Source: an uncultured Bacteroidia bacterium
GTDB taxonomy: Bacteria > Bacteroidota > Bacteroidia > Bacteroidales > UBA932
NCBI GenBank assembly: GCA_902801205.1
Contig: CADCHE010000016.1
Span: forward strand, 1-41,421
Length of the DNA stretch: 41,421 nucleotides
Direction: 5' to 3'
The notes below the pieces were generated by a model, which ran no database searches, was not told where the DNA came from, and saw only the letters and a list, made by a program, of their open reading frames with translations. A program made the position numbers and the translations under genes. Positions 14,308 to 23,118 of the stretch are shown here, piece after piece; within the stretch, counting starts at the first letter, position 1, and the number at the start of each line of letters is the position of its first letter.

Positions 14308-17079
14308 TCAGGGTTCCTTCATGGGGCGGATGGCCATGGCGTGTCCGGCGGGTACGTTATAGCCGGGATCGACACGTCCTTGTGTCAAGAATCCACTGAT
14401 GCTGTAGAACTGTTCCGGCGATGTCTTCCGGTATCTGCCGCTCGTCCAATAATACCCCCTCTCGGAATTCGATACCATATTGCCCAAGTAGTTCCGCATC
14501 CCGGCCAGCGGGAAGAACAGCGTCTTGTCTCCATGGGTGCCGCTTGTCGTGAACAACCATCCGCATGGCCGGCTTCCGTTGCTGTCGGTATCGACAAAGT
14601 CGCCCAGGATCTCGGAAGGGCCGGTGGCGTTCTCTCCGCTCCGGGTGAAACCGGTAAAAGCGTGCAGACGTGGAACGGAGAAGCCCGGAGGACAGGGATC
14701 GTAAATCGTCTTGATGACGGGGCTGTCGGCCTCGTAGGCGGTATTGTCCGCATCCCAGGCGTTCAACCCTCCTTTTTCGTCATCATTCCGGATCAGGCGG
14801 TAAGGCTCCTGGATAAAGAGGGGAATGAGGCCTTCGATCTGACTTATGTTCGAGTTGGACATGACGACGGCGCTGGTCCCGGAAGTGATGGTGTAGCCAG
14901 CCGGGGACGAGGCACTTTTATTCCCTGCGGCAGGAAGGAAGCCACGTGCCGGAAGGAAGGGATCTTTGCGCCCCCATTGGTAGAAGGTTGAAGAATACGA
15001 TTCACCGATATATGCCGCTCCTTGGAAAGCATTCTGCGTGACCGTCATCGTCCGGGAGGCCGTTCCCGGCGTTTCCTGGACGAAGCGCAGGCGGACGCTG
15101 CGCCGGTCGGTCGTCGCGGCGGGGTAGGAAACCGGCGGCGACCATCCCAAGTTGACGTTCATCAAGTCGATGCGGGCCGTTGTGGAGGCCGTCGGCCGGA
15201 AAACGACGGAACTCGTCCGAAGGTCATCCTGATCCGGCGGGTACAGCCAGATATGCCAGCTCCAGAGGATCCTGTTTCCATGGTCTTTGTCGCGCAGGGC
15301 AATGACGGCATTCCCGGGCCTGATGCTTCCCGCCGGAACCCGGAAACGGATATATGGACAGGAGAGCGCGGCGCCCGAAGGGGCAGTGACGATCTCGACG
15401 GACTCGCTGTCGAGCATCCCGTATCCGGGTGAGACATCTTCCCACACGATGCAGGCGTCGTGGTTGCTGGATGCAGAAAGGCCGGCATCCTGCAGGATGT
15501 AAGGAGAGGAAACCGGATTCCCTTCCGCCCCGACGAGCGAGGCCATGACCAGTGGCCGCTGGATGCCGGGCCGGTAAGCGGCTGTATTGGCCGCACCGTT
15601 TTTGATGGCATTCCCGTAGACCAGCGGGAGCATGTACCACCCGGGAGCGCTTACGACATAGCAATTGGCCGTCGTGGCCCTCCCGCCGGCATTCCGGTTC
15701 CCGTAGATGTCGTAGGCGGAAAGGTCGTAAGGCGCATTTTCCGTCCCTTTTTCCGGAAGCAGCGACATCGGACCGGCGATGTCAGCGCCGAGACCGCTCG
15801 GGGGGCCTTTGTAGACCTCGTTCGGACCGATGGTCACGACGACTTCGTCATCGTCGCCTGCTCCCTGGCTGGCGGAGAGCGCGACCCAGGCCGGCCAAAG
15901 AGGGTCGTCCGCTTCTACCCATTGCCCGTTGACCTGCGCTTGGGCGCGCCAGGGGAACGGCCGTTGCGTGCTTCCACGGGTCTGCCGGCTGGTGACGGTG
16001 ACCGTCCGTTCAGCACCATAGACTTTTTCCGCATTCGCCGTCAAGGTGATGTTTCCGATCTGCTCCATGCTGTAGGACCATGCGCCCGGAATGCCGAGAG
16101 ACGTAATCCGGTGTTTCCTGCCTCCCTGGAATGACAGGGGAATCCCTTCACTGTCGTTCAATTTGAGGGAATTGACCTGCCCGTTCGAAGCGGTGAACCG
16201 GATTGTCAGGTCGGTCTGTTCCGCGGGCAGGGTAAATATGGTAAAGGTCTTCGGCTCTCCTTTCCGGATTGTCAGGCCGCCCCCGCTGAATGCCAGGCGG
16301 ATGCTCTTTTTCGTTTCTCCCCAGTCGTAGGCCGCCGTGCTGGTCGTGCCGTCTTCTTTCGCATCGAGGGTTGCCGTGAAGTCTCCGCTCATCGGCGACG
16401 ACGCAGATTCCATGACGAAGGAGGTCAATGTGAGATTCTGGTCGTCGGCGCTGTCGATGGTGAATTCAAAGGCGGTAAACATGGGCTGGAAGGACAGCGT
16501 GACACTGGAGGAGGCATTCGTTTTCAGCGCAGCGAACATATAGGCATAATCCATGTCCGGCTCCAGGTTGTCTCCGTTCACCGTGTAGGTCTGTAATTCC
16601 GGGATGGAAGCGGTCACGACCTCTCCTGTCCCCGACGTCGTGAGGGCTCCCGAAACAGGTGACGGGTATATGCTGTAGAATGCATGCGTTCCTTCTCCCC
16701 ATACGAGCCCGTTCCCGTTTTTGTTGGAAATGGACGCGTAGCTGTTCGCCTGGTTGCTGGACGTCGGGGTGACAAGATAATCCGCCCAATGCTCCGAACC
16801 GTTCCGGGTCGTCGCCTTGTCGCTCCAGATGCGGATCTCATCGCCCTGGACCCAGTCGATCCGTTCACGGACCAACGTCTCACCATAATATTGTCCGCTA
16901 TAGACCGTGCGGGTGGCAATCCCGTTTTTGAAAGAATGGCCAGCCTTGAACCTGATGCTGTCTCCACGTCCTGCGGACGAGAGGGATTCTTCCCATCCGC
17001 AGGAAACCAGAGACAAAACAAAAATAAAAAAGATGAAAAAAGGAAAATAAACGGAAAAGTTGAATGGATGTTTTTTCAT
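14308..17079 (-). CDS. Large fimbrillin-like surface lipoprotein
   Basis: A 923-residue lipoprotein. The start at 17079 gives a signal peptide ending in the lipobox LVSC; the open frame continues upstream but there runs through promoter C. Residues ~30-350 resemble Mfa-like/fimbrillin family domains (WVQGDEIRIWSDKAT, FEFTIDSADDQNLTLTSF, RKHRITSLGI). The C-terminal half has features common in large Bacteroidales surface lipoproteins: ANCYVVSAPGWYMLPLVYGN, YDPCPPGFSVP, GYYWTSGRY and AMAIRPMKEP near the end, similar to fibrobacter-succinogenes-major-paralogous domains. It is probably surface exposed, an adhesin or fimbria-associated protein. It is monocistronic, with promoter C and a strong terminator. 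Confidence 0.85.
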   Translation of the reverse strand: MKKHPFNFSVYFPFFIFFIFVLSLVSCGWEESLSSAGRGDSIRFKAGHSFKNGIATRTVYSGQYYGETLVRERIDWVQGDEIRIWSDKATTRNGSEHWADYLVTPTSSNQANSYASISNKNGNGLVWGEGTHAFYSIYPSPVSGALTTSGTGEVVTASIPELQTYTVNGDNLEPDMDYAYMFAALKTNASSSVTLSFQPMFTAFEFTIDSADDQNLTLTSFVMESASSPMSGDFTATLDAKEDGTTSTAAYDWGETKKSIRLAFSGGGLTIRKGEPKTFTIFTLPAEQTDLTIRFTASNGQVNSLKLNDSEGIPLSFQGGRKHRITSLGIPGAWSYSMEQIGNITLTANAEKVYGAERTVTVTSRQTRGSTQRPFPWRAQAQVNGQWVEADDPLWPAWVALSASQGAGDDDEVVVTIGPNEVYKGPPSGLGADIAGPMSLLPEKGTENAPYDLSAYDIYGNRNAGGRATTANCYVVSAPGWYMLPLVYGNAIKNGAANTAAYRPGIQRPLVMASLVGAEGNPVSSPYILQDAGLSASSNHDACIVWEDVSPGYGMLDSESVEIVTAPSGAALSCPYIRFRVPAGSIRPGNAVIALRDKDHGNRILWSWHIWLYPPDQDDLRTSSVVFRPTASTTARIDLMNVNLGWSPPVSYPAATTDRRSVRLRFVQETPGTASRTMTVTQNAFQGAAYIGESYSSTFYQWGRKDPFLPARGFLPAAGNKSASSPAGYTITSGTSAVVMSNSNISQIEGLIPLFIQEPYRLIRNDDEKGGLNAWDADNTAYEADSPVIKTIYDPCPPGFSVPRLHAFTGFTRSGENATGPSEILGDFVDTDSNGSRPCGWLFTTSGTHGDKTLFFPLAGMRNYLGNMVSNSERGYYWTSGRYRKTSPEQFYSISGFLTQGRVDPGYNVPAGHAMAIRPMKEP

Positions 17080-17126
17080 GTGAATAATATAAAAAGCTGC
17101 TAAAATGCGATAGAAGATTTCGTTGG

Positions 17127-17192
17127 CAAAGTTACGGACTCCTCCCTGCGTCTCTGTTTGGCTGAAATGACAATTATTTGGCTGAAACGACA
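17127..17192 (-). promoter_or_regulatory. Regulon promoter C (fimbrillin-like gene)
   Basis: Minus strand: TGTCGTTTCAGCC (17192-17180), TGTCATTTCAGCC (17172-17160), 25 bp, then TAACTTTG (17134-17127) as the -7 box. Same 20-bp and 25-bp distances as sites A, B and D. Confidence 0.8.
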
Positions 17193-17214
17193 ACGTGCAT
17201 TTTTCGGGGCCGGA

Positions 17215-17280
17215 TGTCGTTTTAACAAAACAAATGTCGTTTCAGCCAAATGATAGAATGAGGCAGCCTCCCTATTTTTG
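17215..17280 (+). promoter_or_regulatory. Regulon promoter D (divergent, no clear gene)
   Basis: TGTCGTTTTAACA (17215-17227), TGTCGTTTCAGCC (17235-17247), 25 bp, then TATTTTTG (17273-17280), a perfect -7 box. It stands back to back with promoter C, with 22 bases between the outer repeats. Confidence 0.78.
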
Positions 17281-17305
17281 TGAAGCAATTCTCTATCAGT
17301 TATTC

Positions 17306-17491
17306 ATGAAAAGAGGTTTCGGGTATAATAATGGCACAGCATGCTCCTGGACGCGGATGCCTGCCTTTTGTGGAGGAACTCCGCCGGTTCGGGGCCGTGA
17401 TGGTTCAGTAATGCTGTGCGAGGATCATCAAAGCAAGGCGGTCCACCGCTTTATTATGCTTTCATCAAAAGATATGACTCGTCATTTCTAG
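17306..17491 (+). CDS. Possible 61-residue peptide downstream of promoter D
   Basis: This is the first ATG frame after promoter D, about 20 bases downstream of the expected transcript start. The product (MKRGFGYNNGTACSW...) has no signal peptide, membrane segment or family I know, and its composition is not convincingly protein-like. It may be coding, a remnant of a lost regulon gene, or simply part of an untranslated RNA. The rest of 17281-17646 holds two hairpins: 17435-17441 with 17446-17452, and ACCGAGG (17565-17571) with CCTCGGT (17602-17608), the latter followed by TTCTCGTTT and so able to end a transcript of about 330 bases. Confidence 0.25.
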   Translation: MKRGFGYNNGTACSWTRMPAFCGGTPPVRGRDGSVMLCEDHQSKAVHRFIMLSSKDMTRHF

Positions 17492-17646
17492 ATGCGCCTG
17501 GCTCCATCCCTGCGCTCAATGGTGGATCCCTCTTGATCCGGAGTCGTGTGTTTACCTGAGCCTCACCGAGGTCTCGCAGCGGGTTCTCCGAACATGCGGG
17601 GCCTCGGTTCTCGTTTCCGGAATGAGAAAGGTCAGGAAAACTTTCT

Positions 17647-17654
17647 TATCTTTG
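17647..17654 (+). promoter_or_regulatory. -7 box for the SGNH hydrolase gene
   Basis: TATCTTTG, 19 bases before the ATG at 17674. It matches the Bacteroidetes -7 consensus and implies a very short leader. Confidence 0.5.
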
Positions 17655-17673
17655 TGAAGCTAAAACCTTCACC

Positions 17674-18345
17674 ATGAAACAGACATTGCTTTCGTTGCTT
17701 GTCGCGCTGTGCTGCACGGCAACACTTTCCGCTCAGGATCTTCCGGACCGCGATTGGGCCAATTTCGGCCGGTATGCCGCCGCCAACGCCGCCGTTGCTT
17801 CCGCTCCCAAGGCCGTCCTGATGGGGGATTCCATCACGGATGGCTGGTACAGGAACGACGAAGCTTTCTTCCACGACAACAATTTCGTAGGCCGTGGCAT
17901 CAGCGGCCAGGTGTCCGCCCAGATGCTCGTCCGGTTCCGCCGCGACGTCATCGACTTGCACCCGAAGTACGTCGTCATCCTGGCGGGCATCAATGATATC
18001 GCCCGCAACGACGGCTACATCGCGCTGGAGAACACCTTCGCCAACATCGTTTCGATGTGCGAACTTGCCCGGGCGAACAAGATAAAGCCGGTCCTCTGCA
18101 CCCTGGTCCCCTCCGACCGGGTCGCCTGGCGCCCGGCCATCACCGATACCCGCGAACAGGTGGAGCGCCTGAACACCATGATCAAGGATTACGCCCGCAA
18201 ACACCACTACAAGGTGGTTGATTACGCCACCTTGCTGGCCGGGGAAAACGGTGCCACCCGCGCGGATCTCTCGCGCGACTCCGTCCACCCCAACCTGCAG
18301 GGATACAAGATGATGGAGGAGGCCCTCCTGAAGGTGATCCGCTGA
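17674..18345 (+). CDS. Secreted SGNH/GDSL-family esterase
   Basis: A 223-residue exported hydrolase. The signal peptide ends near LSAQ. The SGNH blocks are complete: GDSIT with nucleophile Ser53, Gly in GRGISGQ, Asn in LAGINDIARN, and the C-terminal Asp/His pair in DSVHPNLQGY. Enzymes of this type remove acetyl or other acyl groups from polysaccharides, so deacetylation of a plant or host glycan before the downstream glycosidases act is plausible. The substrate cannot be read from the sequence. It converges with the dipeptidase gene, leaving 10 bases between stops. Confidence 0.9.
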   Translation: MKQTLLSLLVALCCTATLSAQDLPDRDWANFGRYAAANAAVASAPKAVLMGDSITDGWYRNDEAFFHDNNFVGRGISGQVSAQMLVRFRRDVIDLHPKYVVILAGINDIARNDGYIALENTFANIVSMCELARANKIKPVLCTLVPSDRVAWRPAITDTREQVERLNTMIKDYARKHHYKVVDYATLLAGENGATRADLSRDSVHPNLQGYKMMEEALLKVIR

Positions 18346-18355
18346 CGCGGGGCGC

Positions 18356-19999
18356 CTAGCGTTTCACTTCTTTCCGGACGTAGCGGTCGCCCGTGGCATC
18401 CTTGACGGCCTCGATGAAGGCGGGGGCATAGGCGGGTGAAGTGTACCGGCCGGGAACGACGACGCCGTTCTCGGAAGGACGCATGATCTGGTCGTTGTGC
18501 TTGACGATCAGCAGGCGGGCCAGTTTGTCCCACCGCTGCATCATCTTTTCGGTGTATTCTTCCGTCTTCCGCGTCAGGAATGCGACCTGCTCGCCGCGGG
18601 TCATCCCCTTCACTTTTTCCTCGACGTCCGCCTGGTCGGCCGCGTAGAAGTCTTCCAGCTCGGTCTGCGCCTCACGCAGGTCGGCGATCATCGCGCTGTA
18701 GCGCGGGTAGACCATGTTCGCCACGAAGTTGTTCATCCAGAACGCGCTCTCCGTGCTGAATTCCAGGATATCGTTGTTCTCGGCCCGGAAGGGTGCGGGA
18801 ACGCGGTCGATGCAGCAGTAGACCGGGACGTAGGCGACCATGCTGGCGTCGTCCAGGTTGAAATACGTCACGCCGCCCACGGCGTCGGGCAGGAAGCCGC
18901 GGGACTGGCACGCCATCGTCATCCCGCTCTGCTGGCAGCCGATGGGCCGTTCGCGGAACATGCCCGTCCCGTCAGCGCTCGCGTAGTTGACGGGCTGGTT
19001 GCGGTAAGGGGACGCCCACGGGCCCGCGCTCACGTCGGCGGTCATGTCCAGGGCGGTGCCTTCATAGTGGTCGCGCATGTCGTTCATCAGGTCGCGGACG
19101 GACAGGGGCGCGTCGGGCTTGATCCACAGGGGAAGTTCATCACAGAGATCGAACCGGGCATCCAGGAAGGGGAGGTAGGCGTCCATCCGGGCCGGGTCGG
19201 TGTGGTGGCGGAAGAAACTCCATACGCGCGCTTCGCAGTAACGGACGGCGTTGAAGTCCAGCGGCCCGTAGGCTTCGCGGAAGCTGAAATCCGCATCGTC
19301 ACCCTCGTAGAAGCCCATTTCCCGGGCAAAGGAGATGACGTCCGAAGCGTACATGCAGGAGTCTCCGACAACGCAGAAACCGCGCTTCTTGTCGGCTTTC
19401 CGGGCCTGGGGGAACCGGCGGATGCGGCTGGCGTTGGCGTAGGCGCAGACGCAGTCGTCCGGGACGCGGCGCGCCACCCAGACTGCGCCCTTCCTGCCCG
19501 GCCCCTTGCCGATCATTTCCATGATCCAGGCCTCGTCCTTATCGCAGACGGCGAAGGATTCGCCCGTGCTGTTGTACCCGTATTCCTGCACCAGGTCGTG
19601 CATGACGGCGATGGCTTCCCGGGCGGTGGCGCTGCGCTGCAGGGTGATCTGCATCAGCCGGAAGTAGTTGAAGAAGCCTTCCGGGTTCTCCAGCTCCTTG
19701 CGTCCGCCCCAGGTCGTCTCCACGATGCTCACCTGCCGTTCGTTCGTCAGGCCGGCATAGCCGTAGGTGTATTCCGCCTGCGGGATGAAACGCCCGCCGC
19801 CGAGGGCGATCTGTTCGCCGGGCTGGTGCCGTCCGGGAAGACCGAAGGGCAGGGAACCGGCAAAGCCGAAGCCGTCGCAGTTGTAGGTGCACATGACGCT
19901 TCCGTCCGTAGAAGCCTTTTTCCCGACGATGAGGTTCGTACAGGCGAGGGCGGCGACGGCCCAGGGGAGGAGGAGCGCCGTAAGGATCAGTCTTTTCAT
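18356..19999 (-). CDS. Secreted C69-family dipeptidase
   Basis: A 547-residue N-terminal-nucleophile peptidase of family C69 (PepD-like dipeptidase). The leader ends at Ala19, exposing Cys20 of CTNLIVGKKASTDGS, the catalytic residue after processing in this family. The rest matches the family layout (YTYGYAGLTNERQVSIVETT, GESFAVCDKDEAWIMEMIGKG, SREAYGPLDFN-like region and a late YSAMIADLREAQTELEDFY helix). It is periplasmic or secreted and probably releases amino acids from dipeptides. It is divergent from the CE15-like gene, with 70 bases between start codons for both promoters. Confidence 0.9.
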   Translation of the reverse strand: MKRLILTALLLPWAVAALACTNLIVGKKASTDGSVMCTYNCDGFGFAGSLPFGLPGRHQPGEQIALGGGRFIPQAEYTYGYAGLTNERQVSIVETTWGGRKELENPEGFFNYFRLMQITLQRSATAREAIAVMHDLVQEYGYNSTGESFAVCDKDEAWIMEMIGKGPGRKGAVWVARRVPDDCVCAYANASRIRRFPQARKADKKRGFCVVGDSCMYASDVISFAREMGFYEGDDADFSFREAYGPLDFNAVRYCEARVWSFFRHHTDPARMDAYLPFLDARFDLCDELPLWIKPDAPLSVRDLMNDMRDHYEGTALDMTADVSAGPWASPYRNQPVNYASADGTGMFRERPIGCQQSGMTMACQSRGFLPDAVGGVTYFNLDDASMVAYVPVYCCIDRVPAPFRAENNDILEFSTESAFWMNNFVANMVYPRYSAMIADLREAQTELEDFYAADQADVEEKVKGMTRGEQVAFLTRKTEEYTEKMMQRWDKLARLLIVKHNDQIMRPSENGVVVPGRYTSPAYAPAFIEAVKDATGDRYVRKEVKR

Positions 20000-20069
20000 C
20001 TTTCTTGTTCTCTTTTTCGTAAAAATAGCGAAAATAACGTATATTTATGTGCCCATAATTGAATTTCAC

Positions 20070-21341
20070 ATGAAAAGGATTCTTCTGACCGGCGGTATGA
20101 CCGCCCTGCTCCTTGTCTTGTCGTGCCTCGTATCTGTACCGGCACGCGGACAGCAGCCCAATTACGATGAAAGCAAGGTCCCTTCCTATACGTTGCCCGA
20201 CCCCCTGGTCCGGGAGAACGGTAAGGCGGTCCGCAGCCGCCGGGCCTGGGAACGGAAGCGCCGTCCGGAACTGCTGTCGCTCTTCAGCGACCAGATGTTC
20301 GGTGTAGTGCCCCCGGCTCCCGAAGGACTGCATTTCAAGGTCGTGAAGGTGGTCTCCGACGCCTTCGGAGGCCTGGCCACGATGAAGGAAGTAGAGGTCT
20401 GCTTCGATGCGGATGAAACCCAGAGCCTGCTCCTGCTGCTGTTCGTGCCGAATGCTGCCTCCGGTCCGGTTCCCGCTTTCCTGGGCATCAACTTCCGGGG
20501 CAACCATGCCACGACGGACGAGCCGTACGTCTCGCTGCCTTCTGAAGAGCGGATGCGCCGCTACGGCCCGGATTACCAATGCGACCCCCGGGGGGTGCAG
20601 CAGCGCCGCTGGCCGTACCGCGACATCCTTTCGCGGGGCTATGCCGTGGCGACCTTCTACACCGGCGACGTGGATCCGGACTATCATGACGGCTTCCACA
20701 ACGGCGTGCACGGGCTGCTGGACGGCGACAAGCCGCGTACGGGCTCTTCCTGGGCCACCATCTCCGCCTGGGCCTGGGGCCTTTCCCGCGCCCTGGACTA
20801 TCTGGAGACCGATCCGGACGTAGACGGCGCCAAGGTGGCCGTCATCGGCCATTCCCGCCTGGGCAAGACCGCGCTCTGGGCCGGTGCGACGGATCCCCGT
20901 TTCGCCCTGGTTATCTCGAATAACTCCGGTTGCGGCGGTGCCGCCCTGTCGAAACGCTGTTTCGGCGAGACGGTCGGCCGGATCAACCAGGTTTTTCCGC
21001 ACTGGTTCTGCGACAATTTCAAGCAGTACGGCGGCAAGGAAGACACCCTGCCGTTCGACCAGCATGAGCTGCTGGCGCTGATCGCGCCCCGGCCGCTCTA
21101 CGTCGCCAGCGCGTCGGAAGACCTCTGGGCGGACCCGCACGGAGAGTATCTTTCCCTGATCCATGCGGCACCCGTTTACCGGCTGTACGGGGAGGATGCC
21201 GTCACTACACCCGAAATGCCCGCTCCCGGTGAAGGCAGGATGGCCGGTAAGACCGCCTACCACCTGCGCCCGGGCCCGCACGACATCAACATCTATGACT
21301 GGTCCCGCTACATGGATTTCGCGGACCGTTTCCTGAAATAA
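20070..21341 (+). CDS. CE15-like glucuronoyl esterase
   Basis: A 423-residue exported alpha/beta hydrolase resembling carbohydrate esterase family 15, which splits ester links between lignin alcohols and 4-O-methyl-glucuronic acid on xylan. The nucleophile elbow is GHSRLGK (Ser262), followed by the family stretch SNNSGCGGAALSKRCFGE and ALIAPRPLYVASASEDLWAD; the late PHDINIYDW probably holds the catalytic His. The start at 20070 gives a normal signal peptide (MKRILLTGGMTALLLVLSC) with a Cys that could be a lipobox, although further residues suggest cleavage near RGQQ. It heads an operon with the fucosidase (30 bases) and the DUF1295 gene. Confidence 0.88.
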   Translation: MKRILLTGGMTALLLVLSCLVSVPARGQQPNYDESKVPSYTLPDPLVRENGKAVRSRRAWERKRRPELLSLFSDQMFGVVPPAPEGLHFKVVKVVSDAFGGLATMKEVEVCFDADETQSLLLLLFVPNAASGPVPAFLGINFRGNHATTDEPYVSLPSEERMRRYGPDYQCDPRGVQQRRWPYRDILSRGYAVATFYTGDVDPDYHDGFHNGVHGLLDGDKPRTGSSWATISAWAWGLSRALDYLETDPDVDGAKVAVIGHSRLGKTALWAGATDPRFALVISNNSGCGGAALSKRCFGETVGRINQVFPHWFCDNFKQYGGKEDTLPFDQHELLALIAPRPLYVASASEDLWADPHGEYLSLIHAAPVYRLYGEDAVTTPEMPAPGEGRMAGKTAYHLRPGPHDINIYDWSRYMDFADRFLK

Positions 21342-21371
21342 CCGTTTGCCCAATTACTGAAGCGCTGAATC

Positions 21372-23114
21372 ATGTTCAGAAAACTGATGCTCCCCGCAGC
21401 CGTCGTCCTGACGCTGCTTTCCGTTTCCTGCACCCGCACCACTCCTGCCGCTCCCGCGGCGGAGGACGGCCGTTCCCCGCAGGAGGTCCTTTTCGATGAA
21501 GGCAACTATGCCATGTTCATCCACTTCGGACTCTACTCCAGCCTGGAAGGTGTCTGGAAGGACAAGATCTACTACGGCAACGCCGAGTGGATCATGAATT
21601 CCGCCCAGGCCGGCATCCCGTACAAGGAATACATGTCCCTGGCCGCGTCGTTCAATCCTTCCGGATTCGACGCCGACGCCATCGTGCAGCTGGCCAAGGA
21701 CGCGGGAATGAAATACATCATCATCACGTCCAAGCACCATGAGGGCTTCGCGATGTTTGACACCGCCGCCAGTGACTTCGACATCGTGGACGCCACGCCC
21801 CTGGGCCGCGACTTGATGGCCGAACTGGCCGAAGCCTGCCATCGGGAAGGCCTTGGGATCGGCTTCTATTATTCGCAGTTCCAGGACTGGACGGCCCCCG
21901 GCGGCGGATTCGGTCCCTCCTGCGACGATGCGGGCCGCCCCGTTTCCTTCGAGGAGTATTTCCGCACGAAGTGCGTGCCGCAGGTAGAAGAGCTCACGAC
22001 CAAGTACGGCGACATCCAGCTCATCTGGTTCGACACGCCGGCCGACATGGAGCGGCATTACTCCGAGGAACTGGTCGAAATCGTCCGGAAGAACCAGCCC
22101 GGCGCCCTGGTCTCGAGCCGCGTCGGCAACGGCCTGGGCGACTACGAGACGCTGGGTGACATGGAGGTGCCCGTGACCAACCACCCCGGCCGTTGGGAGG
22201 GCATCGACGTGACCCAGGTCGGCTGGGGTTTCTCCCGCTGCGACAACGAATGGAAGTCGCCCGACTACATCGTCCGCACGCTTGTCTCCACCATCGCACG
22301 GGGCGGTACCTGGATGCTCAATGTCGGTCCGCGGGCCGACGGTACGATCCATCCCATGGCGGCTGCCGCGCTCCGCAAGTCCGGCGAATGGGTGCACGCC
22401 CATCCCGAGGCGGTGTACGGGGCCGGGCCTTCCCCGTGGGGCCACGCCCTTCCCTGGGGGGACGCGGTCGTCCAGGACGGAAAGGTGGAACTGGTGGTCT
22501 TCGACTGGCCGCAGGACGGCGTCCTCCGGGTGCCCGGTCTGAAGACGCCCGTGCAGTCCGCGCGCCTCGGCGGGCGCAAACTGAAATGCCGCGTGCAGGA
22601 CGGCCTGCTTTGCATCGACCTGCCTGCAGCGCGTCCGGAGCCCTATGCTTCCGTGGTGGAACTTTCCCTGCGCGGCGAAATCGATGTCGACGGTACTCTT
22701 TCCGCCGACGCCGTCATGCCGACGACCTTCCCCGTGGAGTCTGCCTCGACGGAGCACTGCGCCGTCGAGCAAACCGGCTGGATGGAGAAGTTCGGCGAAT
22801 GGAAGACCCGCAAAGTGGTGCAGCACTTCCGGCCCGAAAGCAAGGTCACGTGGACGGTCGACTTCCAGGCACCCGGTGTCTATGCCATCGACCTGGAGTA
22901 CCTGGGCGGTGACATCGTGGAGTGGAAGCTGGCGCTCGACGGCGAAGAGGCCCTGGTTGACCAGCACCGCATCTCCCCGCTGTACGCCTGGTATCCGCTG
23001 GGATGGGTCCGGATCCCTTCTGCCGGCCGTCATACCCTCTGTCTGTATCCTTCGGAAGGCGATATCGCCGCGGCGAAAGTGGCGGCGGTCCGCCTGACCC
23101 CCATCGCTTTGTAG
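21372..23114 (+). CDS. GH29 alpha-L-fucosidase lipoprotein
   Basis: A 580-residue exo-glycosidase of family GH29, which removes terminal alpha-L-fucose with retention. A lipoprotein signal ends in SVSC (Cys near 20). The TIM barrel shows the family marks FIHFGLYS, ITSKHHEGFAMFD and IWFDTPADM, where Asp221 is the expected nucleophile, and ARGGTWMLNVGPRADGTI. The last ~120 residues form a beta-rich module that could bind carbohydrate. It is probably periplasmic or surface bound, acting on host mucin or plant xyloglucan-type glycans. Second gene of the operon with the CE15-like esterase. Confidence 0.92.
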   Translation: MFRKLMLPAAVVLTLLSVSCTRTTPAAPAAEDGRSPQEVLFDEGNYAMFIHFGLYSSLEGVWKDKIYYGNAEWIMNSAQAGIPYKEYMSLAASFNPSGFDADAIVQLAKDAGMKYIIITSKHHEGFAMFDTAASDFDIVDATPLGRDLMAELAEACHREGLGIGFYYSQFQDWTAPGGGFGPSCDDAGRPVSFEEYFRTKCVPQVEELTTKYGDIQLIWFDTPADMERHYSEELVEIVRKNQPGALVSSRVGNGLGDYETLGDMEVPVTNHPGRWEGIDVTQVGWGFSRCDNEWKSPDYIVRTLVSTIARGGTWMLNVGPRADGTIHPMAAAALRKSGEWVHAHPEAVYGAGPSPWGHALPWGDAVVQDGKVELVVFDWPQDGVLRVPGLKTPVQSARLGGRKLKCRVQDGLLCIDLPAARPEPYASVVELSLRGEIDVDGTLSADAVMPTTFPVESASTEHCAVEQTGWMEKFGEWKTRKVVQHFRPESKVTWTVDFQAPGVYAIDLEYLGGDIVEWKLALDGEEALVDQHRISPLYAWYPLGWVRIPSAGRHTLCLYPSEGDIAAAKVAAVRLTPIAL

Positions 23115-23118
23115 CCTT

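Noticed and set aside
17080-17193. Upstream extension of the fimbrillin-like gene beginning MSFQPN
   Set aside because: These codons are the promoter C repeats read in frame. The same MSFQPN reading arises at the other repeat sites (for example 9950), so it is regulatory DNA, not protein.
18497-20062. 521-codon open frame antisense to the C69 dipeptidase
   Set aside because: The sense gene has the full family pattern including the N-terminal Cys; the antisense product is Val/Ala/Gly/Asp-rich and unrecognisable.
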